DNA of 64,000 nt from Ananas comosus. Lineage: Eukaryota; Streptophyta; Magnoliopsida; Poales; Bromeliaceae. Both the position numbers and the translations under genes were made by a program. Shown here in pieces: positions 24,187 to 35,088 of this stretch (positions are counted from its first letter, which is position 1; each line of letters begins with the position of its first letter). A model generated the notes under the pieces. That model was given only the letters and a program-made list of their open reading frames with translations. It was not told the DNA's origin and did no database searches. The stretch is from assembly GCF_001540865.1 (NCBI RefSeq), contig NC_033635.1, forward strand, positions 8,378,661-8,442,660, written 5' to 3'.

Positions 24187-25503
24187 CTGTCACTGCCGGG
24201 GGGTACCAGCGGAAAAGCATATCCGGCAGTGCACAAGACTCCGCCCATACACAGCGAGTATATAAGCGTCTTACAAGAAGCAAGTCGATAGAAAGTAAAG
24301 CGCAAGAGAGTCCTATCCTGATATCAGGGCAATGTACAAGTCAGATATACTATCAGTAAAAGAACAAAGGATGTACAATCCAATATCTCGACAGAAGAGA
24401 CAGATATCCGGCTGTAGTTCTCGGTCCGCCAAAGAGTACATATACATCACGGTATACAAAAATAGTACAATTGTTGGTTCTCTATACAAAAGGGACATCA
24501 CCCTCGGTCGTAGCCCGAGTAGACAAGGTGAATCGACTAGCACGCTCCTAAGCAACGACTGCTGACGCGACATTCCTTGCACGATCCTAGCTCCCTGAGA
24601 TGGCTCTGTAAAAACACCCACCAAAAGGGCGTGAGAACTGATTAACAATAGTTCCAGTGGGTAAGCGCTGTAGCCTCGGCGAATTACACCACTAGGCTCA
24701 TGATGTACATGAAAGTAAAGTAGAAGCGTATAACACTGCCATGATATTAGAAATGCAGTGCTACCGGTAACAAGCATGTATTCACATTAAATTGATTTCT
24801 GCAGTAATAGAATAACTAAATAATAGAAGTATTGCAACATATATGACACATGTCCTACACGATAATCAGTAGAAATGTAAGACTACTGTACACTACAAGC
24901 TGATTACTCATTCATTATGTCGATTATATTCCACTTCTCATTTTCATTCACTAGGACCTACCCAAGGGTAGTCAACTTGCGCCAGGCGCCTAATGGCCCG
25001 TGTGTATACACTCCCCACGGCAATCCACTTCGGCAGCCAAATCGCCGCACGGGTAGCACTTGTCGGCGTAGGCCAACTCGGCCAGTGCGGCTTGTGAGCG
25101 ACCCTCACAAGCCCATTAGTGTGGAGATGAGCACTAGGTGGGCATGCAGGCAGCACAATCCATTGTCCACATGTCTCAATTTTCATACTTTTCCATTATA
25201 CAATGTTCTTACCCTCGATCCTGCCTATCGCGAATTTCCAATACACATAGTAACAATTAACTAGTATCCACTAGATTGTAAACATGTAAGTTTAATGCCT
25301 AATCACATGCATTTATAATCTTTCCGTACTTATTATGAATTAGTCAATCAAGTCATAGTTCTCTTACTTTAGATCAGAGCATGGATCATTGTTCTCTATT
25401 GTTCATGTATAGTCATTCAACTGATTGAATATGAACTATTAAAACTTTCATGTATATATGTTCTTCTTTATAGTGATTTCATTTCAAATATGTTCAACAT
25501 TAT

Positions 25504-27990
25504 TGTCACGCCCCAATCCCCGGCCAACTTAGGTCGGGTTTGGTCCGTCAACAGACGTCGATACGGACAGAGCGCCTCCCTGTCCGCCAGGCTCTAACAA
25601 CACATATAATTAAGCAATTACAATGGGAAATTGCATATTATAATACAAGGCTTGTCGAGGGAGCAACAACGGAAGCCGAAAGCTCTAAGCTAATATTTAC
25701 AAACACACCGTGAATATTGATTCTTTTGAACCAATGTCAAGTAAGTATAATATATACATTCCATTCAAACCATCATATCTTTGACATTTAGTCTCCGACC
25801 AATTAACTCATGAATTGTTTTCACATTTAGCTACCTAAATCAACAAAATAAGTTGATACATGTATAACAAAAGGGAATGATCTACCAAAATGCATAATCC
25901 CCGGTGGCTAGGCCGCTAACCTACGGCCGCCAACCCTTGCCTCGATCCGTGCGCCGCCACCGCTCGTGCTAGGACCTGTAGGGTTAGGTGGTGATGAGCA
26001 AACTACAACGAAGTTCCCAGGGGGCTCGGCCATCGCCTCGCCGATACCCACTAGGTCTATCAGGCATAAGTATATTCAGAAGCGAAAGTACCATTACTTA
26101 ATGCCAACTAATACTTAGCCTGCAAGAAAAGTCGTAGAATACAGATTACAATGCATACGAAAAATGGAATGCATTGTATGCTCCAATCATAATAAAACTT
26201 TGGCTCTACCAACTCTTACCGATTAACTCCTGTTAACCCAGTAACTCACAACCCAAAATCCCTTAATAACGGGGGACTCGAACCTCCCTAGGGACCGTCA
26301 ACTGGTGGGACTTTACCACGCCCAGTGGTGACCAACTCCGGAGCGCACCGCTCGAGGGGGAGCGACCTCCCTCAAGCCACGACGATAGGTGAGTATCGAT
26401 CTAATTCTCAACTTGAGGACTCATAGCCATTAGTCACAATGCCAATATCACGATAGGTCTCTACCTATTTATTCTTGCCACTCTCCAGGCTTTATCTTCG
26501 ACCATGACATTACGGGTTAAACTATATTCAACGGTCATCTCTCAATGCAATTCTTGTTTCTATATCAATGACACCCTTGTTTACTAATTGTCCAAGTCCA
26601 TTCTTACGTTCACACATCTCGAGGGTCCAATCACACATGTCCGTTTTGGTTCTATCATTCTCTATGTTCAACTACGTTAGAAGCATATAGATGAAGTCAA
26701 ACCAAGTTTCACATGTAGCTACCCTACTATGCATGAATGGGTATATATATATATGCTCAAGAATAGAGAAAACAGACATAGTGGGGAATCCAACGATTCC
26801 GGCGTGCACCCGCCACCTCTATGAGTCGTGTGGGTGTAGAATATTAAGGCCCCCGCACTATACGAAAGCCGATCCCGCACCCTATAATCAAATAGTGCCA
26901 TATTAGGCCTTTTTGTACATGAACTATACTCTAACATTTTCGAAATATTAAACGAAGTTGTTCAACGTGTTTTGGGCACCCCCAATTGGGTTTCTACAGG
27001 GTCAATTTGTCCCCGAAAAATCCTAGGGCAAAAACCCCAAATTCAAGCCCTAATCTTGCCATTTAGGGTTTTCCCATGAATCGATTCCAACCCTAAGCAA
27101 AGAATAGCTTAGGATCATCTAAGGAGCATCCTAGTAAGGTTTCTAGACCTTTGGTACCAACCCTAGGGCTCCAAACATCATCTCCAAGGATTCACCATGA
27201 GAGCACCTTGAGCTCTCATGGGTTCCATGGTGTTCATGCCTCAAATGAGCTTCTAAAACCTCTAAGGAGCACAAAGCTCCAAATCTCTTAACCAAAATCC
27301 AAACCCTAGAGGAAAACCTTACAAAACTTACCTCTAGTCCAAGCCTCTCCAAGACTCTCCTTGTTGGGGAGCTCCTAGAACCTCCAAAGCCTCCAAATCC
27401 TCCTCCTCTTCTCTTCTTCTTCTTCTTCTCCAAGTCCTAGAGCATGGGTTCTAGAGAGAGAAAGAGAGAAAAATGGGTGAGAGGGTGGAAATGGCTATGG
27501 AAGAGAGGGGATGGGCCACATATAGTGTTGTAACAATTGCACATAAGCCCCTCCACTTGTTTCCCATCAATCTGCCCAGACTGGGCAATTTTCGCCTTCG
27601 GGGACCGGTCTCCCCGACCAGGGACCGGTTCCCGAACGGGGGTTTTCCAGGACTTAGCCAAATTTTCAAGTTTTTCGGCTGTTGCGCAGCGAGGGACCGG
27701 TCTGCCCGTCAGGGACCGGTCTCCCGAGGACCGGTCTCACCACCAGGGACCGGATGCCTCAGGATTTCCTGGCAGGCTACGCGTACGGGGACCGGTCTCT
27801 CCTTCAGGGACCGGTCCCCGAGAGCTCAAAATCTGGGACTTAGCCAGATTTCCAGATTTGCTCTCCGGGTCCCTTTTTGCTCCATTTATGAACTCCAATG
27901 CACTTAGGGTCCACTGTAACTCGTTCAATTCCGCGTTCCGCTCATTTTGACGGAACTCGGCACGATTTACGAGGGATGTGGTATGTTACA
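25504..27990 (-). mobile_element. Solo LTR with 5-bp target duplication
   Basis: This 2487-bp unit runs from tgtcacgcccc to gtatgttaca. It is flanked by attat on both sides (25499-25503 and 27991-27995). It contains no coding sequence, primer site or second LTR, as expected after LTR-LTR recombination of a full element. It carries a CT-rich and GA-rich region near 27.4 kb and a large ACCGGT array near 27.6-27.83 kb. It sits inside another LTR of a related family. Confidence 0.9.
27598..27826. repeat. ACCGGT palindrome array, copy 3
   Basis: About eight ggGACCGGTc-type units lie between 27602 and 27825, separated by 10-80 bp and often followed by gacttagccaaatttt-like text. The same order occurs in the array at 11.2 kb. 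Confidence 0.85.
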
Positions 27991-29092
27991 ATTATGATGA
28001 CGAATGTCAAGCCCTTTAACAATCACATAAGCACCACAATAAGACCATTTCTATAATACATATAGAACATAGAGGAGTTTCACTTGCTCTGGTTAGGTCC
28101 GACCCACCTAGTACTAGGCTCCAACTATCCACAAGAAGTCCCACAACGGCTCAACGAAGCCCCAATGCTGCTGAAAAACAAACGTCAAGATCGGATTAAA
28201 TCTACGGCCGAAATGTCCGATTTCGGCTCAATTCACATCTCGTACCAAGTAGTAACATAAATCGCTATTTTGGTTCACTTTAGTACCTCCAAGTAAGTCT
28301 CTAAAGGCTTCCCAAAGCCAACCAAGGATGACCCAAAGGTCGGTCGAACTCCCGCTGCGATCAACACAAACACGACATCAAAATCATCATATATAGCAAA
28401 TATAGTCGGAATTATGCGATTTCAGTTTTCTAGCTGCAATTCCAGCTTACCCTTAGTTGGAGTACCTTCCAAACTAGCCTCCCTGGTCCCCAAATCAACC
28501 CCAAGGAGCTCGCGAACCTGCTGCGAAAGAACAAGTCCAACTACATCAAGTTGTGGCAATAGTTCGCGTTTAATTCCAAATTTGTTTCATATTGAACTAG
28601 TTGTCTCAATTAAGCCCCAAAGTAGCTTATCCCTGGTCTAAGGAGCTTAATTCACAGCTAAATAATCCAATTTTAATTGCTGAAATCTCAGATTAAAGCA
28701 ACTAGAAGCAATAACTCAAAAGCAACACATAAAAGTCTACTCGAACGTCGCTAATGGAGAAAATCGAGTCGTTTACCTTCTCGAGCTTCCAACCAGCACC
28801 CTACTGGTTCAGGACAGCAAAGAGTCTTCCAAAACACTCTCTCACACGCCCACGGAGGCTCCACAACGCTCGCGACCAGCGAAGAACACGCGATGCGACG
28901 GAAACGAGCGAAATCGGCGAATTCGAAGTAGAGAGAGAAAAACCCTAGAGAGAGAGAGAGAAGAAGGTGAAAGAACCCTTTGCTGAGCTCTAGCACACTC
29001 CACTGAAGTCCCAGAGTCGTGCTGGGATCAAATAGGTAGGTATCAAATGTGAAATTACGAAACTAACCTTGCTGCCACGAATCTGCCAGCTT

Positions 29093-29127
29093 GTACCGGT
29101 ACAAGGTGATGGCTGTACCGGTACAGC
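29093..29127. repeat. Paired GTACCGGTAC palindromes
   Basis: Two copies of tgtaccggtaca lie about 20 bp apart in the LTR at 28.0-29.3 kb. They share the ACCGGT core of the other arrays but with different flanks. Confidence 0.8.
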
Positions 29128-29300
29128 AAGCAGAAAAAGGCTGATTTTCGCCAGTTCAATGCAATTTCTCACTTTTAGCATTCCAATCATCCTCTAACTT
29201 ATCCAAAAACTTGTTCTAATCTTTTAGAACATGTAGGATTGATCCACACACCATTCCACATACTCGGACTCCGCAATTTGCAAAAGTTCAGTATATTACA

Positions 29301-30090
29301 TAAATAAATAAGTGACAATTACTACTTGATAGTAGATATTGGTTGGACATAATAGTATACTTGTTTGACATGCTTGGTGCATAGTAGCATACTTGTTAGA
29401 CATACTTGGTGCATAGTAGTATACTTGTTGGTCATGTTTAGAGCATATTAGTATACTCATTAGATACCCATTCATAATAGAATAGTAGTGTCACTTGATG
29501 AACATCATGCTCAATTGAGGCATAGTAGCTTAGCAAAATTATAATTGTTAACTATACATGTTGCTTATTTCAGTTTCCTTTTACTACTTTGCCTCTATAG
29601 CCTAGTGGTGTATTTCGCTGATGTCGACGGCTTACCCGTTGGGAACTATTGATTAATAGTTCTCACACCCTTTGTGTTGTTGTTTTTGTTTACAGAGTCT
29701 TCCACTCCGGGAGAGGTTAGGGACCGCGGCAGTGGTGTCGCCTCTAGTTAGATAGCGAGGTGCTTTACTTTAAGTGGTTCATCTCTCCTTTTATTTTAGT
29801 TGGAGAGAAAGAGAGTTTTGTACCCTATGTGTAGAAACCATCATTTTTGTGTATCTAGTACCTTGTATTTCGATCTTGGGATGCATTTACTTTATGATTT
29901 ATACTAGTTATTTAACTCTTTAATTTCTACTTGTCATTAGAAATCAGTTGATGTATGCTCTGATATTGCTCTAGATGTTTTATCTTTCTTGTTTCCTTAT
30001 ACTATTGTTGTAGACGCCTTATATGTTGCAGGCATATGGCGGGTCTGGACGCGCACCGGGCGGGCTTCCACTGGGTCCCGCGGGCTGACA
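29301..30090 (+). mobile_element. LTR fragment in opposite orientation
   Basis: The reverse complement matches the start of the LTR at 20180: tagacgccttatat, tatggcgggtctg and an end at cgggctgaca (30090). It also contains ttacccgttgggaactattg, the counterpart of the gttcccagtgggtaag region near 20636. It directly abuts the minus-oriented LTR that ends at 29300. Confidence 0.7.
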
Positions 30091-30635
30091 ATTAATCCCT
30101 TCAAGAACTTTAAATGTACCCGTGTAAGATATGAGAACAACGCTAGAAGGAGATAAACATAGTGTTAAAACGGCTAAAATGTGGAAAACCTCTTATATAT
30201 ATGTTATCCACGGAAATCCAGCTTGCAAGTTGGTCTATGAGAAATGTGATAGATATTGCTGAAGAGAATACATATATTTTACTACTATAAGTAGCCGAGT
30301 AAAAACTAGAATATTTACATGGGCTTTCCTCAAACTTAGCCTTTCAAAATTGAGGTTGTATTTTAATTTTTATGAGGATAATTAAATTGTACTGTTAAGT
30401 TATAGTGATTTCCAAGATTGTATGGTACTCTTATTTTAAAGCAAGAGATAATCCACAGAAAAATTCTACTGACCTGTAACATCAGTGTAGAAAGCAGCTA
30501 GGGAATTAGTGTTTCGTGGTGGAGGTCACCAAAATCATCATATACAAAGCTACTACCACTCGAACCACCCACTTTATTTGTACTACCCCACTACTACTAC
30601 ATACATGCAGGTCCAAGTACCCGCAAGCACTAAAC
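30091..30635. other. Non-coding interval
   Basis: No gene or known repeat is recognised, except that tgcaggtccaagtacccgc near 30606 is repeated at the head of the adjacent SINE (30644). Confidence 0.45.
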
Positions 30636-30812
30636 AACTCTGATGCAGGTCCAAGTACCCGCAACCGACCGTCGCTAGAGCAAGTGGCAAAGGGCTTGGT
30701 GGTTGGTACCCGAGACCCAACTTCGAATCCTAGTTGATTCACATTTTTAGCTAAGTTTATTTCTAAATGAAAAAAAAACGAAGCGGGTAGCATGCTACCT
30801 ATCTCTCTCTCT

Positions 30813-30856
<44 letters not shown>

Positions 30857-30860
30857 GATG
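30636..30860 (+). mobile_element. tRNA-derived SINE, copy 2
   Basis: A 10-bp direct repeat aactctgatg flanks it (30636-30645 and 30851-30860). It has agagcaagtggcaaagg (box A-like), ttcgaatcctag (box B-like), cgggtagcatgctacctatc, a short CT repeat, and a poly(A) tail of nearly 40 bases. This copy is uninterrupted and gives the reference for the split copy at 2.6-3.0 kb. Confidence 0.85.
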
Positions 30861-31203
30861 TAAACGAAATCATGTACACCCCCCATCGCACCATATTAGT
30901 CACCGTCGCTTAAAAATATATATAATATAATATATTACATACCAAATTCTAACAACTTTGTTTCTGAAGAGAAATAATTATTGAGTTCAATTTCTGGCAT
31001 GGCATGAATTCTGCGATGTTGTCTATTTTACTGACTAGCTCTTCCATCGGCACAAGCTAGTAACATGGTTAACCTGGCTTTTTACGTACGTGCATGTGAT
31101 CAGTGAAAATTCTAAAAGACAATTTCTAAACTATTTCTTGTAAAATAATCATATCAGTACCATACGTACGTTATTTATCATAACACAGTAACATGCATGC
31201 ATG
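30861..31203. other. Non-coding interval
   Basis: AT-rich sequence with an (gcat)n stretch at the right end; nothing else supported. Confidence 0.45.
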
Positions 31204-31208
31204 CATGG

Positions 31209-32042
31209 TGTTGGGTGCCGAATTCCCTGATCCTTGACCTGGTCAAAGACCTCCCTCGGAAAGCGCGTAGGGATGCAGAACAGCTACGAACGGTGACCTT
31301 CGAAGTTTGCGCCCTTCGACTGGATCAAGCGATTCAGCTGATGAGGGATCAGATCAGCCGAGTTCGAAGACTTTCACTGTAAACTCGGTTCGGCTGTAAG
31401 AGCCGATTGTACGGAAAGCATAGAGTTTTGTGTCGGCTGATGAGCCGAATAGATGGAATACACAGGGACTGGTCGGCTGAAAGAGCCGAATGCTTTTATA
31501 TATTAAAATGAAGTTGGAAATATATACAAAACAGAGTGTACTCGAAGGGCATACAGACTCTAAAAATCTAGATTACAATAGAGTGTGCCTGTGGGGTATA
31601 CAGACTCCAGAGATCTAACTTAAAAACTACTCCTAGGAAAGCAATAAATGCGGGTAAAAAGGATTATATGTAGACTACTCCTAGAAAACGATAAATGCAG
31701 GAAAGTAAAGTATTGCAAATGCGGTGGTCGTCTCGTTCAGGGGAGAGAAAGACCCCTATCACAGGCTTCAAAGTTATTATATATAATATCTTATCAGCCC
31801 ACATTATTGGTTGGTTATAGTAATGGGGGAAGTGGTGTAGCCATGATCATGGAAGTTACGCCCCACTTCTCATGGAAGTTACGCCCCACTTCTGATTGAA
31901 GTTACGTTCCACTTCTCAACCGTTCCCGCCTAAACGCTCTAACCTTCAAGCGCCTTATTGCCGACTCCTAGTGTACCACGTATCATTATTTTTTTGGCTC
32001 ATACGTGGGTTAGGTCGGCATGTTAATTTTTTGATATAAAAA
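31209..32042 (-). repeat. 3' LTR of the gag-only element
   Basis: The LTR is 834 bp. It lacks a clean terminus at 32042 (gatataaaaa where the other LTR has ggtatcaaca). It has three copies of a ~23-bp tandem unit with aagttacgccccactt near 31850-31915; the other LTR has four. Confidence 0.85.
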
Positions 32043-32053
32043 ATGCCCCCCTA
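32043..32053 (-). other. Polypurine tract
   Basis: The minus strand reads TAGGGGGGCAT immediately before the 3' LTR, the expected place for plus-strand priming. Confidence 0.7.
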
Positions 32054-32109
32054 ATAGTCTTTCGAATAAACGTTTGAATGACTATTGGTGCCAAATCAAC
32101 GGCTCAATG

Positions 32110-33662
32110 GCACAGGCGAGACCCGAGCTTAATTTTGCTAGTCTTGGTCGTCTTAACGAAAGCGACTCTTTACCATCCTAGCCGTATATACCTCGGCTTC
32201 ATCAGCCGATTCTTTGCTTTTACTCTATTGGCTTGCCTCTTTTTGAACCAACTGTTCTTCTATCAAGGATTTCTCCTTGAAGAAAGTGGCTCTTTAATTA
32301 CCAGCCGCATATACCTCGGCTTCATGAGCTGATTCCTCACTTTCACTCAATTGGCTCGGCTCTTCTTGAACCGACTGTTCTTCTATCAAGGATTTCTCCT
32401 TGTCTTTGCTTTGCTTTTTATATTGGCTCCATTGCAGCCGATCGTCCTCACTTTCCTTCCAGAATTGCTCATATTGGGCAACTTGAACACCTAGATCAAA
32501 TAGGTTAGAAAAATACTTATCTTCAAAATGGTCTTTTATCTTAAAATGCAAACCATTTAACATCATTTTGGTGAACTCTGATTCCGGCATTCTCATAAAG
32601 CACTAGATTTTGGCTATTTTGAAACGATTCAAATACTCTTCGACCGTTTCACCTGACTTTTGTCTCTATAAAGCCAAGTCGGCGACCGATAATTGTTGCT
32701 CCGACCTATAGAATTACTCATGAAATTTTCTTTCCAATTCATCCCAATCTTGGACGGAATTGGCTGATAAACTTGTATACCAAGTAAACACCGTTTTAGT
32801 TAACGACGTATTAAATAACCGAAGTTTCAAAAGCGGCCGCTTCTCTACATTGGGCCGTGAATCGGGCTATATGCTCGACCATATTCTCGGTCTCATCGCC
32901 CAAGAACTTGTTGAACTTCGGCATTTTCCAGTTTGCCGGATACGGATACTCCACGTCGATGTTTGCGGGATATGGCGATCTAAATACAGGTCGCACTGCC
33001 GACCTCGCCCCCACACCAAATGTGTTCCGAATCGTCTCTTCTATTTGAGCGTATAACTTATTATTTCTTGCTGCTAAAGCAGGAACCGGGGCCGGAACCA
33101 CATTCGGCCCTGAAGGCGGTCCGTAATTTTGCATTACAGAGTTGAATTCCTGCAACCTGTTGAGGCCTTGCTGGTAAGCTAGTAAAGGAGGTAAACCCGA
33201 TGCAGTCTCCGACTGCGGGTCGGCATTTATATTCGCCGGCCTATAAGCAGCCTAGAAATATGCCATTTGCGGTTGCGCCTGTGAGACCGCCGGCGTGACG
33301 GGATTTTGTTGCACCGGCGCATTTAGGGGCCCCTGTTGCCCCCCATAAGGTTGCTCGTTTGGGGTAAATAACTGTCTGATTCGACCAATATTTTCATTGT
33401 AGGCCGTGATGGCGGCTAGCACCGCGTTTAGTCGAGCGGTACTTTGATGGATATTTTGACCTACAGTTTGCAAAACTCGGGTCATCTAGTCGAGTGCCTG
33501 AGTTAGACTCGGCTCTTGATAAGCCGACTGTCCACTAGTCTCTCCTCCAACAGGTGATACCGCCTGATTCTTGTTCACATTTTCGGCGCTACTAGCTTGG
33601 TCATTCCATGAAAGCCTAGGAATGACTCTACTCCGGAGGTTCATAGCGTTGTCGTCAGCCAT
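32110..33662 (-). pseudogene. Retrotransposon gag, decayed
   Basis: Starting at the ATG at 33662 (MADDNAMNLRSR), one frame can be followed with TAG stops near 33486 and 33249 and a frameshift near 32811. Peptides KMPKFNKFLGDETENMVEHI and RMPESEFTKMMLNGLHFKIK are typical of the Ty3/gypsy gag domain. The C-terminal part (32160-32400) is an internal tandem duplication of about 130 bp encoding KEKSLIEEQ twice. No zinc knuckle and no pol motif is seen. Confidence 0.8.
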
Positions 33663-33697
33663 AGGACAAATGCTAAATTGGGAAAATCTGAGTGGGT

Positions 33698-33716
33698 TCC
33701 ACCGGGCGTGCCAAAA
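33698..33716 (-). other. Primer binding site candidate
   Basis: The minus strand reads TGGCACGCCCGGTGGAACC a few bases after the 5' LTR. TGG at the start fits pairing with a tRNA CCA end. I do not assign the tRNA. Confidence 0.6.
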
Positions 33717-33718
33717 AT

Positions 33719-34564
33719 TGCTGGGTGCCGAATTTTCTGATCCTTGATCTGGTCAAAGACCTCCCTCGGAAAGCGCGTAGCAACGAACGATGACCCTCGA
33801 AGTTTGCGCCCTTCAACTGGATCAAGCGATTCAGCTGATGAGGGATCGGATCAGCCGAGTTCAAAGACTTTCATTGTAAACTCGGTTCGGTTGTAAGAGC
33901 CGATTGTACGGAAAGCATAGAGTTTTGTGTCGGCTGATAAGCCGAATAGATGGAATACACAGTGACTGGTCGGCTGAAAGAGCCGAATGTCTTTATATAT
34001 TAAAATGAAGTTGGAAACTCATACAAAACAGAGTGCGCCCGAAGGGCATACAGACTCTAAAAATCTAGATTACAATAGAGTGTGCCCGTGGGGCATACAG
34101 ACTCCAGAGATCTAACTTAAAAACTACTCCTAGGAAAGCAATAAATGCGGATAAAAAAGATTACATGTAGACTACTCCTAGAAAACGATAAATGCAGGAA
34201 AGTAAAGTATTGAAAATGCAGTGGTCTTCTCGTTCAGAGGAGAGAAAGACCACCTATTATAGGCTTCAAAGTTACTATTTATAATATCTTATCAGCCCAC
34301 ATTATTAGTTGGTTATAGTAGTGGGGGAAGTGGTGTAGCCATGATCATGGAAGTTACACCCCATTTCTCATGAAAGTTACGCCCCATTTCTCATGAAAGT
34401 TACGCCCCACTTCTTATGAAAATTGCGTCCCACTTCTTAACCGTTCCCGCCTAAACGCTCTTGACCTTCAGGCGCCTTATTGCCGACTCCTGGTGTATCA
34501 CGTGTCATTATTTCTTTGTCTCATACGTGGGTTAGGTCGGCGTGTTAATTTTTTGGTATCAACA
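33719..34564 (-). repeat. 5' LTR of the gag-only element
   Basis: The LTR is 846 bp. It is similar to 31209-32042 but lacks ~14 bp after gcgcgtag near 33780 and has one extra unit of the 23-bp tandem repeat near 34345-34437. Confidence 0.88.
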
Positions 34565-34659
34565 CATGGTTTAACTTGATACCACGCGAATGATTAATCT
34601 TTTTTATAAGAACTCAAATGTATTGGATATATATTAGCAAATACCTAACATACGTGTGT

Positions 34660-34668
34660 CGATGACTG

Positions 34669-34720
<52 letters not shown>
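34660..34720. repeat. (TA)n(GA)n compound microsatellite
   Basis: A run of tata changes into gaga directly at the left end of a foldback element. Confidence 0.9.
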
Positions 34721-34723
<3 letters not shown>

Positions 34724-35088
34724 GAGCTAGAATACTTTTAGAAGTATTATCCCCTTTTTATTTCTAGATTTCTAGCCCTTAGATCTACTCCTTGATTACT
34801 AATAGCCCTTGGATCAAATACTATTCCACCTACCAGCACCTACCACCATCATCCCAACCTTACATCTCTCCATCCAAGGGTTAAAAACTCAAAAGCACCA
34901 AGAGAGTGGTGCTTTTGAGTTTTTAGCCATTGGATGGAGAGATGTAAGGTTGTGATGATGGTGGTAGATGGTGGTAGGTGGAATAGTGTTTAATCCAAGG
35001 GCTATTAGTAATCAAAGAGTAGATCCAAGGGCTAGAAACCTAGAAGCACCAAAGGATTTGTGCTTCTAAAAGTATTCTAGCTCAATTT
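34720..35088. mobile_element. Near-perfect foldback element, ~370 bp
   Basis: The left half from attgagctagaatacttttag is mirrored by the right half ending ctaaaagtattctagctcaat. The two ~180-bp arms pair along nearly their full length, meeting near the cggtgct-like centre at 34905. It encodes no protein. A transcript would form a long hairpin. Confidence 0.88.

Larger units (their letters stand above)
24187..29300 (-). mobile_element. LTR of the minus-strand gypsy family, split by a nested solo LTR
   Basis: It begins tgtcactgccgggg (a noisy version of tgtcacgcccggg) and ends gtatattaca at 29300. Removing the nested solo LTR and its duplicated target leaves about 2.6 kb. The part 24187-25498 aligns with 20180-21450 through many small indels. 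The part 27996-29300 continues the alignment with 21500-22050 (gaacata.aggag, ttgctctggttaggtcc) and then extends beyond it. Confidence 0.75.
31204..34569 (-). mobile_element. Complete gag-only LTR retrotransposon (TR-GAG type)
   Basis: Two similar LTRs (31209-32042 and 33719-34564) begin TGYTGGGTGCC; the right one ends GGTATCAACA. The 5-bp target duplication catgg is present at 31204-31208 and 34565-34569. On the minus strand a primer-site candidate follows the right LTR and a polypurine tract precedes the left one, so the element reads right to left. The ~1.7-kb interior encodes only gag-like peptides, with no protease, RT or integrase. It must have relied on enzymes from another element. 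Confidence 0.9.
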
